A stretch of DNA of 64,000 bases, taken from the NCBI RefSeq assembly GCF_024653915.1, contig NZ_JANLGY010000013.1, positions 245,308-309,307 of the forward strand, written 5' to 3'. The DNA comes from Sulfuricaulis sp. Its GTDB lineage: Bacteria > Pseudomonadota > Gammaproteobacteria > Acidiferrobacterales > Sulfurifustaceae. Below the pieces are notes generated by a model. That model was not told where the DNA came from. It worked only from the letters and a program-made list of their open reading frames with translations, and searched no databases. How positions within the stretch are numbered: the first letter of the stretch is position 1; the number at the start of each line of letters is the position of its first letter. This document shows, piece by piece, positions 55,883 through 64,000 of the stretch. A program made the position numbers and the translations under genes.

Positions 55883-56331
55883 AAAACGTTTTTCTCATGC
55901 TGAAAAGAAAGAAGCGCGCCAAAAGCGCGCTTGTCTTTGCTTTGCTGCTGGCACCGCCCATCGCCTTTGCAGTCTGGATGCTCGTATTGTTTCTCCTGGA
56001 TTCCTTTCAGGGCGATGGCCTTTTGCAGCACCAGTATGTGTTTGAATCCCGCCGTCAGTTGGCGCTACAAATGTTGTCCGACAGCCGTCAAGCCTTGCCG
56101 GTGTTCTATATGGCAGGATTGCTGCTGTGGCTGGAAATCCATTTGTTGTCGCGACACAGCACATGGAGCGCCATGCTGTCGGCAGTCATGGCCGGCGTGC
56201 TGACCGGATTTGTTATCGCCGCGGTTTTCGTGGAGATGAGCCTGGCTGTTATTGCCCCGTCTGTGGTGTCAGCATTGCTGATGTCCCTGGTGCTTGCCTG
56301 GGCTACCCGGCCATCCCGGTTGCAGGGATGA
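55879..56331 (+). CDS. Small membrane protein of unknown function
   Basis: A 150-residue basic-N-terminus protein with about four hydrophobic helices (ALVFALLLAPPIAFAVWMLV, ALPVFYMAGLLLWLEIHLL, AVMAGVLTGFVIAAVFVEM, LAVIAPSVVSALLMSLVLA). TTG start at 55879 overlaps the carbamoyltransferase by 4 bases. No family recognised; it occupies the place of the SxtJ-type membrane protein often seen behind carbamoyltransferases but does not clearly resemble it. Confidence 0.6.
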   Translation: MKNVFLMLKRKKRAKSALVFALLLAPPIAFAVWMLVLFLLDSFQGDGLLQHQYVFESRRQLALQMLSDSRQALPVFYMAGLLLWLEIHLLSRHSTWSAMLSAVMAGVLTGFVIAAVFVEMSLAVIAPSVVSALLMSLVLAWATRPSRLQG

Positions 56332-56336
56332 TCGCC

Positions 56337-57791
56337 ATGCGGAATATCGCGGCAGCTATGCTTTGTTGTCTTTCCTTCGGCGTCTCGTCCGCCCAGGCGC
56401 TGGATCATATCTGGATTATCGGCGGTGGCCCCAATCCCGGTCATTCACAGGCACAGATTGAATTCAACGTAAACTGGGTCATCCAGGTTCTGAACGCCAG
56501 CGCCGGTGCGCGGCAGTTGCACGTTTACTATACCGACGGAGCCACCAGCGGACGGGATGTCGTGTTGTGGCAGCCGCCACGAGAGTCCAAGGATTCTCTG
56601 CAGCCGTTGGCGCGCGTCTTTGGGGAACAGGGCCCCAATGGCGAGCGTTTTTATACCAGCAAAATTCCCGGCGTGCTCGGCGGCACCGAGGCAAGCGCGC
56701 TCAAGGAACGTCTGGAAAAAGAATTTTCCGAGCTCAAGGCGGGTGACCGCGCGCTTCTCATTTATAACGGCCACGGTTTGCGTGATCGAGATGACCCCGC
56801 TGGAAATACGCTGCGGCTGTGGAACGACACCCAACTGTCGGTGCGCGAGATGGATCAGATTATGAGCCGTATCGATTCCGGGATTCCCGTGCGCTTTGTG
56901 TTCACGCAATGCTATTCCGGCGGATTCGCACGGCTGATGCGCCCACAGGCACAGGATTCGCTGGCGCTCGGTGAAGGCAATCGTTGCGGATTTTTCGCCG
57001 AATCCGAGGACCGTGAATCGGAGGGATGCTCGGCCAGCATCAATGTCGGCGATTACCGTGATTACTCGACATTTTTTTTCGCCGCGCTTCAGGGTCGCAC
57101 GCGTACCGGCGAGGCCATCGGTAGCAACCCGGACCGTAATGGGGACAAAATAGTGTCGCTCTACGAAGCGCATCTCTTTGCGCTATCGCAGGCGCATAAT
57201 GCCGATCTGCCGCGTTCCACCAGCGAGGTGTTCCTGGAGCGCTGGCAGCCCTGGTACCTGCGCTGGGCTGACACCGGAGCTGAGCCGGACAACGATTATG
57301 GGAACCTGGCGCGTGAAGTGGCGAAAATGAACGGACTGCCCGAGTTGGGGCCGGTCCTCATCAAGGAGTTGAAAAAGCGTCGATTCGCACTGGCCGGGAA
57401 AATGCTAGAGCTAGATCAAGAGCAGGAGAAACTCAGTCAGGAGGTCGAGGCGCTGCAAAAGGAGGTCAGAAAGGAAATCGGATTACGCTGGCCCGAGGCG
57501 CTTTCCCCGTATACGTTAAACTTTTTCCAGTTTCTGAAGAAGGACCTGGATGCCGTTCAGGACTTCATTCTTTCGCATCCCCGTTATCCCGAGCTGGTGG
57601 GCAAGCAGGATCGGCAAGCCAGGCTGGAGTACGAGGAGATATCGAATCTGGACCGGGATATCACGCAGCTCGACAAGATCCTGCGTCTGCGGAAGCTGGC
57701 TCGCCTACAGGGCCAGTTTGAACGTCACGCCTCTGAACAGGAACGGGCCTGGTTTCAAAGACTACAGTCTTGCGAAGGGCAGCCCTTATAA
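56337..57791 (+). CDS. Secreted caspase-fold (clan CD, C13/C14-like) cysteine protease with coiled-coil tail
   Basis: About 484 residues: signal peptide (MRNIAAAMLCCLSFGVSSAQA), a protease domain with catalytic His in IYNGHGL (~residue 146) and Cys in FTQCYSGGF (~192), and a C-terminal helical/coiled-coil region (~320-480). The GHG...QCYSGG pair is the clan CD (legumain/caspase) dyad. Start ATG 56337 has AGGG nine bases upstream; ATG 56328 is closer to it. Function and substrate unknown. Confidence 0.8.
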   Translation: MRNIAAAMLCCLSFGVSSAQALDHIWIIGGGPNPGHSQAQIEFNVNWVIQVLNASAGARQLHVYYTDGATSGRDVVLWQPPRESKDSLQPLARVFGEQGPNGERFYTSKIPGVLGGTEASALKERLEKEFSELKAGDRALLIYNGHGLRDRDDPAGNTLRLWNDTQLSVREMDQIMSRIDSGIPVRFVFTQCYSGGFARLMRPQAQDSLALGEGNRCGFFAESEDRESEGCSASINVGDYRDYSTFFFAALQGRTRTGEAIGSNPDRNGDKIVSLYEAHLFALSQAHNADLPRSTSEVFLERWQPWYLRWADTGAEPDNDYGNLAREVAKMNGLPELGPVLIKELKKRRFALAGKMLELDQEQEKLSQEVEALQKEVRKEIGLRWPEALSPYTLNFFQFLKKDLDAVQDFILSHPRYPELVGKQDRQARLEYEEISNLDRDITQLDKILRLRKLARLQGQFERHASEQERAWFQRLQSCEGQPL

Positions 57792-57820
57792 CGCCAGAGG
57801 AATAGGCGGGAACAACCTGT

Positions 57821-58633
57821 TTACTGCGTCTTATCCTTCTTGATCATGGCGTAGGCCGAGTGGTTGTGGATGGATTCGAAGTTCTCTGATTCCACCACGT
57901 AGGCATCGATGCGGTCGTCCTTATTCAACGCCGCGGCGACATCGCGCACCATGTCTTCGACAAACTTGGGATTGTCATAGGCGCGTTCGGTGACGTATTT
58001 TTCGTCGGGGCGTTTCAGCAAACCGAAAAGTTCACAGCTCGCCTGTTTTTCAACGAGGTCAATCATGTCTTCCACCCATACAAAGGTGTTGGTGCGAACT
58101 GTTACCGTTACGTGCGAGCGCTGATTATGAGCCCCGTATTGGGAAATCTCCTTGGAACAGGGGCAGAGACTGGTCACCGGAACCACGACCTTGATCGTCA
58201 TGATGTCCTGACCACCGCGGATCTCGCCGGCGAAGGTCACCTGGTAATCCATCAGGCTTTTGACCCCGGAAATCGGCGCGGATTTGTTGATAAAGTAGGG
58301 GAAGCTCATTTCGATATGACCGGTATCGGCTTCGAGGCGCCGGCTCATGTCCGCCAGCATGTCCTTGAAGGATTCGACCGAAATTTCCAGGTCGTGGCTG
58401 TTCAGGATCTCCACGAAACGCGACATGTGGGTGCCTTTGAAGTTGTGCGGCAGCTCCACGAACATGTTGAAATTCGCGATGGTGTGCTGCAGCCCCTGAG
58501 AGCGGTCTCTGACGACCACGGGGTGACGAATATCCTTGATCCCGACCTTGTCGATCGGCAAGTGACGCAGATCCGGCGTGTTCTGCACGTCGGCAATTTC
58601 TTCCGCAGGTTCAATTTTGCTCTTGAGTTTCAT
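57821..58633 (-). CDS. folE2: GTP cyclohydrolase I type 2 (FolE2)
   Basis: A 270-residue metal enzyme making 7,8-dihydroneopterin triphosphate from GTP for folate (and, in some bacteria, queuosine). The active-site cysteine lies in [12 protein letters not shown] (~residues 155-166). FolE2 works with other metals when zinc is short. It is convergent with the protease gene, 29 bases away, and follows dxs on the minus strand. Confidence 0.95.
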   Translation of the reverse strand: MKLKSKIEPAEEIADVQNTPDLRHLPIDKVGIKDIRHPVVVRDRSQGLQHTIANFNMFVELPHNFKGTHMSRFVEILNSHDLEISVESFKDMLADMSRRLEADTGHIEMSFPYFINKSAPISGVKSLMDYQVTFAGEIRGGQDIMTIKVVVPVTSLCPCSKEISQYGAHNQRSHVTVTVRTNTFVWVEDMIDLVEKQASCELFGLLKRPDEKYVTERAYDNPKFVEDMVRDVAAALNKDDRIDAYVVESENFESIHNHSAYAMIKKDKTQ

Positions 58634-58696
58634 AACCAGGTCTCTCTACCACTCGCGGGGCATCAATGATGTAGTAGTTGAGCGATGCAGTCAAGT

Positions 58697-60589
58697 TTAA
58701 GCGGATTCGCGTTCCGCGGGAGTGTTGGTTGTGATATTCCGCAAAATCGCACGACGAATTCCAGCCGCATCCAGCCCGCACTTGGCGAGTTGTGCACGAT
58801 GGTCGCCATGTTCGATGAAGTGATCGGGCAGTCCCAGATTGACGATGCGTGCCGAGATTGCTGACGCGACAAGCAGTTCATTGACTCCACTGCCGGCACC
58901 GCCGGATACCACGTTTTCCTCGACCGTGATCAGCAGCTCGTGCGTACGCGCCATTTCCCGGATCAGTTCCTCGTCCAGTGGTTTGACGAAGCGCATGTTG
59001 ACCACGGTCGCATCAAAGGCCTCGCCTGCTTCGAGCGCCGGCGCCAGCATGCTGCCGAAGGCGAGCAGCGCCACGCGCTTGCCCGTGCGCCGGATCTCGC
59101 CCTTGCCGAGGGGAAGCGGTTCCAGCGAAGGCTCGACTGCAACGCCAGGACCCGTGCCGCGCGGATAGCGCACAGACGCGGGGGCGTTCAGCAGGAAGCC
59201 GGTGGAAAGCATGCGACGGCATTCGTTTTCGTCCGACGGTGCCATGACCGTCATGTTCGGCAGGCAGCGCAAATAGGAATAATCGAAGCTGCCCGCATGC
59301 GTGGCGCCGTCGGCGCCCACGAGCCCGGCGCGGTCGATCGCCAGCAATACCGGCAGGTTTTGCAGGCACACATCGTGAATCAACTGGTCATAACCGCGTT
59401 GCAGGAAAGTGGAGTAAATCGCGACCACCGGTTTCATGCCGTCGCAGGCGAGTCCGGCGGCGAAGGTGAGCGCGTGCTGTTCGGCGATGCCGACATCGAA
59501 GTAACGGTTCGGGTAGCGTTCGGAAAATTGCACCAGGCCGGAACCCTCGCGCATCGCCGGTGTAACGCCGACAAGGCGCACGTCGCGTGCCGCCATGTCG
59601 CATAGCCATTCGCCGAACACCTGGGTGTAGGTCATGCCCGCCGGTTTTTTCTCCATCTTGCCGGTCGCGGGGTCGAAGGGTGTCACGCCGTGGTACACGC
59701 AGGGATCGCCTTCGGCCGGTTCGTAGCCCTTGCCCTTGCGCGTGACCACGTGCAGGAAACGCGGGCCCGTGAGACCGCGCAGATTCCTGAGCATGCGGAT
59801 CAGCGCGTGCAGATTGTGCCCGTCCACGGGACCGAAATAGTTGAAACCCAATTCCTCGAACAGCGTGCTCGGCATCACCATGCCTTTCATGTGTTCTTCC
59901 ACGCGCTTGGCCAGTTCCCACATCGGCGGGATGGTGGAGAGCACGGTCTTGGAGCCCTCGCGCATGTGACTGTAGACCTTGCCCGAAAGGATGCGCGCGA
60001 GATAGTTTGACATCGCCCCGACATTGGGCGAAATGGACATATCGTTGTCGTTGAGAATGACCAGCAGGTTGGCGTCCATGTTGCCGGCATTGTTCAGTGC
60101 TTCGAATGCCTGCCCGCCCGAGAGCGCGCCGTCGCCGATAACGGCTACTACCTGGCGTTCGACGCCGGTGCATGCCGCGGCCACGGCCATGCCGAGCGCG
60201 GCGCTGATGGAAGTGCTTGAGTGCCCCACGCCGAAGGTGTCGTATTCGCTTTCCTCGCGTCGCGGAAAACCGGAGATGCCGCCTGTCTGGCGTAGCGAAC
60301 CCATGCGCTCGCGGCGCCCGGTCAGGATCTTGTGCGGATAAGTCTGATGGCCCACGTCCCACACCAGCCGGTCTATCGGTGTGTTAAAGACGTAATGCAA
60401 GGCGAGCGTGAGTTCCACGGTTCCCAGCCCCGCCGCCAGGTGACCGCCGGTGCGCGAGACGGTGTCGATCAGATAGGCCCGGATTTCCTGGGCGAGCAGC
60501 GGGAGATCTTCTTCTTTCAGAAGTCGCAGGTCCTCGGGACTGTTAATAGTCTCGAGAAGGTATTTGTCGCGGGAGGATTTTTTGGTCAT
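58697..60589 (-). CDS. dxs: 1-deoxy-D-xylulose-5-phosphate synthase
   Basis: A 630-residue thiamine-diphosphate enzyme, first step of the MEP isoprenoid pathway. Visible: [15 protein letters not shown], the TPP motif [14 protein letters not shown]...NDNDMSIS, and the transketolase segment [24 protein letters not shown] overlap with ispA upstream on the minus strand. Confidence 0.97.
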   Translation of the reverse strand: MTKKSSRDKYLLETINSPEDLRLLKEEDLPLLAQEIRAYLIDTVSRTGGHLAAGLGTVELTLALHYVFNTPIDRLVWDVGHQTYPHKILTGRRERMGSLRQTGGISGFPRREESEYDTFGVGHSSTSISAALGMAVAAACTGVERQVVAVIGDGALSGGQAFEALNNAGNMDANLLVILNDNDMSISPNVGAMSNYLARILSGKVYSHMREGSKTVLSTIPPMWELAKRVEEHMKGMVMPSTLFEELGFNYFGPVDGHNLHALIRMLRNLRGLTGPRFLHVVTRKGKGYEPAEGDPCVYHGVTPFDPATGKMEKKPAGMTYTQVFGEWLCDMAARDVRLVGVTPAMREGSGLVQFSERYPNRYFDVGIAEQHALTFAAGLACDGMKPVVAIYSTFLQRGYDQLIHDVCLQNLPVLLAIDRAGLVGADGATHAGSFDYSYLRCLPNMTVMAPSDENECRRMLSTGFLLNAPASVRYPRGTGPGVAVEPSLEPLPLGKGEIRRTGKRVALLAFGSMLAPALEAGEAFDATVVNMRFVKPLDEELIREMARTHELLITVEENVVSGGAGSGVNELLVASAISARIVNLGLPDHFIEHGDHRAQLAKCGLDAAGIRRAILRNITTNTPAERESA

Positions 60590-61515
60590 TGGCGGCGTTC
60601 GATGATGAATCCGGCCAGCTCGGCCAACACGCCGCCATTATCCCCCAAAGGAGCCAGGCTTTCGAGGGCTTGGGCCAGAAGTACCTGAGCGCGGGCCTTA
60701 GCTTCTGTGAGCCCGAGCACCTGGGGATACGTGGATTTGCCGCGCGCGTGGTCCATACCGGGGTTCTTGCCAAGCGTTTCCGCCTTGCCCTCCACGTCCA
60801 GGATGTCGTCGGTGATCTGGAAGGCCAGGCCGATAGCGCGGCTGTAGTTTTCGAGCGCGGTCAATTTTTCCGTTTCCACGTTCTCGCGTGCATGGGCACC
60901 GAGCAGGACCGCGGCGCGGATCAACGCGCCGGTTTTGCGCAGATGCATGTCCTCGAGCTGGGCCAGGGCGATCGCTTTGCCGCCAGAGGCGAGATCGATC
61001 GCTTGTCCGCCGGCCATGCCGTGCGAACCGGCGGCATTAGCCAACAACGCGATCATGCGCAGGCGGTGAGTGGCGCTGACCGTCAGCGCCGGATCGTTCG
61101 CCAGGATTTCAAAAGCCAGTGACTGGAGCGCGTCGCCGGCCAGCAGCGCGGTGGCCTCGTCGTAGGTCTTGTGACAGGTCGGTTTACCGCGGCGCAGATC
61201 GTCATCGTCCATGCACGGCAGATCGTCGTGCACCAGTGAATAGGCGTGAATCAGTTCCACCGCGCAGGCGGGTGTGTCGAGCGCATCGTCCTGCGCGCTG
61301 ACGGCCAGGCCCGCGGCATACACCAGACTGGCGCGCACGCGCTTGCCGCCGCCCAGCGTGACATAGCGCATGGCTTCATGCAGGTGCGACGGCGCCTGTT
61401 TAGCGGGAGGCAGGCGCGCATCCAGCGCGTGTTCCACACGCACTTGAAAATGCCGGAGCCGTTCGGAGAATGCAGACAATGCCGGACTACTCGTCTTTGT
61501 TCCGTAGCGGCTCAA
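60586..61515 (-). CDS. ispA: Farnesyl diphosphate synthase
   Basis: About 309 residues with both prenyl-diphosphate motifs: [14 protein letters not shown] (~residues 97-110) and [11 protein letters not shown] (~236-246). It makes C15 farnesyl diphosphate. The start is uncertain: TTG 61515 overlaps xseB by 29 bases with GGGGAA upstream, or TTG 61479 just past xseB. Confidence 0.94.
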   Translation of the reverse strand: MSRYGTKTSSPALSAFSERLRHFQVRVEHALDARLPPAKQAPSHLHEAMRYVTLGGGKRVRASLVYAAGLAVSAQDDALDTPACAVELIHAYSLVHDDLPCMDDDDLRRGKPTCHKTYDEATALLAGDALQSLAFEILANDPALTVSATHRLRMIALLANAAGSHGMAGGQAIDLASGGKAIALAQLEDMHLRKTGALIRAAVLLGAHARENVETEKLTALENYSRAIGLAFQITDDILDVEGKAETLGKNPGMDHARGKSTYPQVLGLTEAKARAQVLLAQALESLAPLGDNGGVLAELAGFIIERRQ

Positions 61516-61729
61516 TGGCGAATTCCCCGTTCTTTTGGACCAGTTTTTCCACGCGCTGTTCGGCCTCGCGCAAACCCTGCTGGCAGGCGCGCGTCAGTTC
61601 GATGCCGCGCTGAAAGGATTTCAGGGATTCTTCCAGCGACTGCTCGCCGGATTCCATTTTTTCCACGATCTTTTCCAGCTCCGCGAGGGCGGCTTCAAAG
61701 TTGGGAGAGGTGCTGGATTTTTTCGCCAT
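61487..61729 (-). CDS. xseB: Exodeoxyribonuclease VII small subunit
   Basis: An 80-residue helical protein with the family core NFEAALAELEKIVEKMESGE then SLEESLKSFQRG. Standard xseB-ispA-dxs order. First gene of the minus-strand group. Confidence 0.95.
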   Translation of the reverse strand: MAKKSSTSPNFEAALAELEKIVEKMESGEQSLEESLKSFQRGIELTRACQQGLREAEQRVEKLVQKNGEFAIEPLRNKDE

Positions 61730-61826
61730 GGGGCTCCAATAGTCCTATGCAATGAGAGGGTAAGCTAGCGCGTGCGGCCAAGGGCGTCAATCTTTCCGCG
61801 AAAGGCCATTTGGATTGCGCACCATG

Positions 61827-61874
61827 TTGATTTGTATCAAGGTTGACGGTCAGCGCGCCTGATAAGAATATACT
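61827..61874 (+). promoter_or_regulatory. Perfect FNR box and promoter of the cytochrome b fusion gene
   Basis: TTGATTTGTATCAA (61827-61840) matches TTGAT-N4-ATCAA at all ten positions. TAAGAA (61863) or TATACT (61869) can be the -10, placing the box centre near -41 to -47. It predicts anaerobic induction of the fusion gene. Confidence 0.75.
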
Positions 61875-61905
61875 TCAGCAAAGGTGCTCCGGGAGAGTCC
61901 TCATC

Positions 61906-63834
61906 ATGCATTTTGTACGGCGGGCCGGACAGTGGTTTTTCCTGCGCCTGGAAAATCTGTTTAACGTTATTTTTGGCGACCGCCTCAATCCGCTCTATCA
62001 CCTGGGCGCGATTGCCTATCTGATGACGTGGATCGCCGTGGCGACCGGTCTTTACCTGTATGTCTTTCTCGATACCGGCGTGAAGGAAGCCTACGCTTCC
62101 GTCGAGCGCATCTCACACGAGCACTGGTACATCGGTCAGATCATGCGCGGTCTGCACCGCTATGCCTCCGACGGCATGGTGCTGGCGATGGGGCTGCACA
62201 TGTTGCGTCATTTTGTGTTTGATCATTATCGCGGCTTTCGCTGGTTCTCCTGGGTTACGGGCATCTTCGTGCTGTGGCTGGTGTATGCCTCCGGCATCAA
62301 CGGCTTCATGCTGCCGTGGGATAGGCTGGCACAATTCGTCACTATCGCGACGGCGGAATGGCTTGACTGGCTGCCGATTTTTTCGGAGCCAATGGCGCGC
62401 AACTTTCTGCAAGAAGGCAGCGTCAACGACCGATTGTTTTCGCTACTGGCTTTCATGCACATCGGCATCTCGTTGATCCTGCTGCTGGTGCTGTGGGTGC
62501 ACACGCAGCGCGTGGCCAAGGCCGAAACCAATCCACCCCGATACCTCGCGCTGCCGTTGCTGCTGGCGCTGATCGTTCTATCGCTCGTCTGGCCGGTGAT
62601 GAGCCAGGGACCGGCAAATCTGGATACGCTGGTAACTTCCCTACAGCTCGACTGGTTTTATCTGTCGATCTTTCCGTTGATCTATGTCTGGTCGCCGAAA
62701 GAGGTGTGGTGGCTGGTGCTGGGTGGCACCGGACTGCTAGTGCTCCTCCCCTGGCTGCCGCCAGTGCGTCGTTCCGCGGCCAGGGAATTCCAGCTTACCC
62801 TGCGTCCCGGCGACGACACGGTGTCGGTGCAGGCGGGTGAAACCATTCTTGAAGCCGGATTGCGCGGCGGTATCGCGCTGCCGTACGAGTGCCGCAGCGG
62901 CGGTTGCGGCGTGTGCAAGTGTACGGTCGTGCAGGGCAGCGTGGATCACGGCGCGTATCAGCCCAGCGCGTTGACGGAGGAAGAGCGGCGTGCGGGAAAA
63001 GTGCTGATGTGCTGTGCCACGCCCTTGTCCGATCTCGATCTCGAATGCGAAAACATCGGTGTGGTGCGTGACATTCCGATTCGTACCTTCATGGCGCGCG
63101 TGCAGAAACTGGAACGGCTGACAGAAGACGTTATGCGCGTGCTGCTCAAGCCGCTCGATAGTGGTCCAATGCCGTTCCATGCCGGGCAATACATCAATAT
63201 CGTGCTGGAAGATCGCGAACGACGCGCGTTTTCCTTCGCCACCGCGCCGCACGAGGCGGAACTGATCGAGCTGCACGTCAAACTGATTCCTGGCGGCGCC
63301 TTCACGACTTATGTCTTCAATGCCATGAAGGAGGGCGACACCCTGCGCTGCGAAGGACCGCTTGGTTCTTTTTATCTGCGCGAGGACTCGGACCGGCCGA
63401 TCGTTTTCGTCGCCGGTTCCACCGGATTCGCTCCGGTAAAAAGCATGGTGGAGTATACGTTCCACGCCGGCCTCAAGCGTCCGATGCATCTCTACTGGGG
63501 CGTGAAGTCGGTCGGCGATTTCTACATGAAGGAACTGCCCGAACGCTGGGCGCGCGAACACGGCAATTTCAAATTCATTCCGGTATTGTCCGAGCCGTCA
63601 CCCGGGGACAACTGGACCGGACGCACGGGCACGGTACACGAAGCTATTTTGCAGGATTTCCCGGACATGGCGGGCTGCGAGGTTTATGCCTGTGGTTCGG
63701 TCGGCATGGTCGAAACCGCGCACTCGGCGTTCCTTCAGAAGGGCATGACCGAGGACCGTTGCTTTTCCGATGCCTTCAATTTCGCGCCGCATATCAAGGG
63801 GCAGGGCGGGGAGATTGTAAGGACGTCGGATTGA
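61906..63834 (+). CDS. Cytochrome b / [2Fe-2S] ferredoxin / flavin-NAD(P) reductase fusion
   Basis: A 642-residue chimera. Residues 1-290 are a cytochrome b6-like membrane domain with both haem-ligand pairs at correct spacing (His84/His98 and His185/His199) and a degenerate PEWY (LDWF, ~248-251). Residues ~305-395 are a plant-type ferredoxin (CRSGGCGVCKC, Cys ~329/334/337, then CC ~369/370). Residues ~400-640 are a ferredoxin-NADP reductase fold (PFHAGQYINI, RRAFSFATAP, GSTGFAPVKSM). It could link NAD(P)H to the quinone pool. Start ATG 61906 with GGGAGAG. Confidence 0.9.
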   Translation: MHFVRRAGQWFFLRLENLFNVIFGDRLNPLYHLGAIAYLMTWIAVATGLYLYVFLDTGVKEAYASVERISHEHWYIGQIMRGLHRYASDGMVLAMGLHMLRHFVFDHYRGFRWFSWVTGIFVLWLVYASGINGFMLPWDRLAQFVTIATAEWLDWLPIFSEPMARNFLQEGSVNDRLFSLLAFMHIGISLILLLVLWVHTQRVAKAETNPPRYLALPLLLALIVLSLVWPVMSQGPANLDTLVTSLQLDWFYLSIFPLIYVWSPKEVWWLVLGGTGLLVLLPWLPPVRRSAAREFQLTLRPGDDTVSVQAGETILEAGLRGGIALPYECRSGGCGVCKCTVVQGSVDHGAYQPSALTEEERRAGKVLMCCATPLSDLDLECENIGVVRDIPIRTFMARVQKLERLTEDVMRVLLKPLDSGPMPFHAGQYINIVLEDRERRAFSFATAPHEAELIELHVKLIPGGAFTTYVFNAMKEGDTLRCEGPLGSFYLREDSDRPIVFVAGSTGFAPVKSMVEYTFHAGLKRPMHLYWGVKSVGDFYMKELPERWAREHGNFKFIPVLSEPSPGDNWTGRTGTVHEAILQDFPDMAGCEVYACGSVGMVETAHSAFLQKGMTEDRCFSDAFNFAPHIKGQGGEIVRTSD

Positions 63835-63842
63835 GTTTCAGC

Positions 63843-63885
63843 AGCAAAGTAAAAGGGCCGCACGAGGCGGCCCTTTTACTTTGCT
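63843..63885. terminator. Bidirectional terminator between fusion gene and tmRNA
   Basis: A 19-base perfect stem, AGCAAAGTAAAAGGGCCGC and its complement, closed by an ACGAG loop. The A/T-rich base of the stem provides a U-run for transcripts from either side, serving both convergent genes. Confidence 0.85.
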
Positions 63886-64000
63886 TGGTGGATGTGGCGA
63901 GAATCGAACCCGCGTCCGCAAGTCCTACATCTATGGTTCTACATGCGTAGTCTGTCTTTAATTTGACTCAGCGTGTTCCGGCAGACAGGACCACTGCTGA
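63886..64000 (-). ncRNA. ssrA: tmRNA (ssrA), 3' part, truncated by window edge
   Basis: Read on the minus strand the sequence ends GGTTCGATTCTCGCCACATC followed by CACCA at 63886: the T-arm and acceptor end of tmRNA. CGCATGTAGAACCATAGATG and GGACTTGCGGACGCGG just before it are the usual 3' tRNA-like region. The tag reading frame and 5' half lie beyond the right edge. It rescues stalled ribosomes; SspB, the adaptor for tagged proteins, is encoded at 16726. Confidence 0.93.

Overview
The window looks like the chromosome of a GC-rich, free-living proteobacterium near the beta/gamma boundary, probably a facultatively anaerobic chemolithotroph. This rests on gene order (ABC-2 exporter, ibaG, glutaredoxin, murA, hisGDCBHAFIE, tatABC, a DegS-like protease, petABC, sspAB), a monofunctional HisB, short-form HisG, a proteobacterial bc1 complex, two different [NiFe]-hydrogenases and FNR-type operators. 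I cannot name a genus from sequence alone.

Layout. 1-17124: housekeeping block with cell-envelope and iron-sulfur genes, a complete histidine operon whose gaps hold several families of inverted intergenic repeats, Tat translocase, a periplasmic protease on the opposite strand, the bc1 complex and SspA/SspB. 17125-22700: accessory stretch with a macrodomain protein, three integron gene cassettes whose attC boundary boxes match exactly (no integrase in the window), a DUF423 membrane protein, a small cytochrome c and a PagP-like protein. 22715-34208: hydrogenase island, with hypABFE on the minus strand diverging from a maturation protease, a HupH-like factor, an Isp-type membrane-bound hydrogenase (small subunit, Isp1, Isp2, large subunit) and HupE. 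34508-43122: complete nine-gene V/A-type ATPase operon. 43231-49415: cytochrome lipoprotein, Tag glycosylase, small lipoprotein, then a cytosolic group 3b-like NAD(P)-linked hydrogenase (four subunits plus protease). 49635-57791: a substrate-binding lipoprotein coupled to a GGDEF/EAL protein, then GNAT-like protein, carbamoyltransferase, small membrane protein and caspase-fold protease. 57821-61729 (minus): folE2, dxs, ispA, xseB. 61906-63834: a fused cytochrome b/[2Fe-2S]/flavin reductase, convergent with tmRNA, which runs off the right edge.

How it fits together. FNR-box sequences (TTGAT-N4-ATCAA) lie upstream of the V-type ATPase operon (perfect), the cytochrome b fusion gene (perfect) and in the hypA/hydrogenase divergent region (one mismatch), suggesting one oxygen-responsive programme for hydrogen metabolism, ion pumping and an unusual quinone/flavin oxidoreductase. 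TatABC has two likely clients here, the Rieske protein and the hydrogenase small subunit. hypC and hypD are not in the window and must lie elsewhere. The best candidates for undescribed biology are the cytochrome b fusion, the GNAT/carbamoyltransferase/caspase-like cluster, the FNR-linked V-ATPase, and the integron cassettes.
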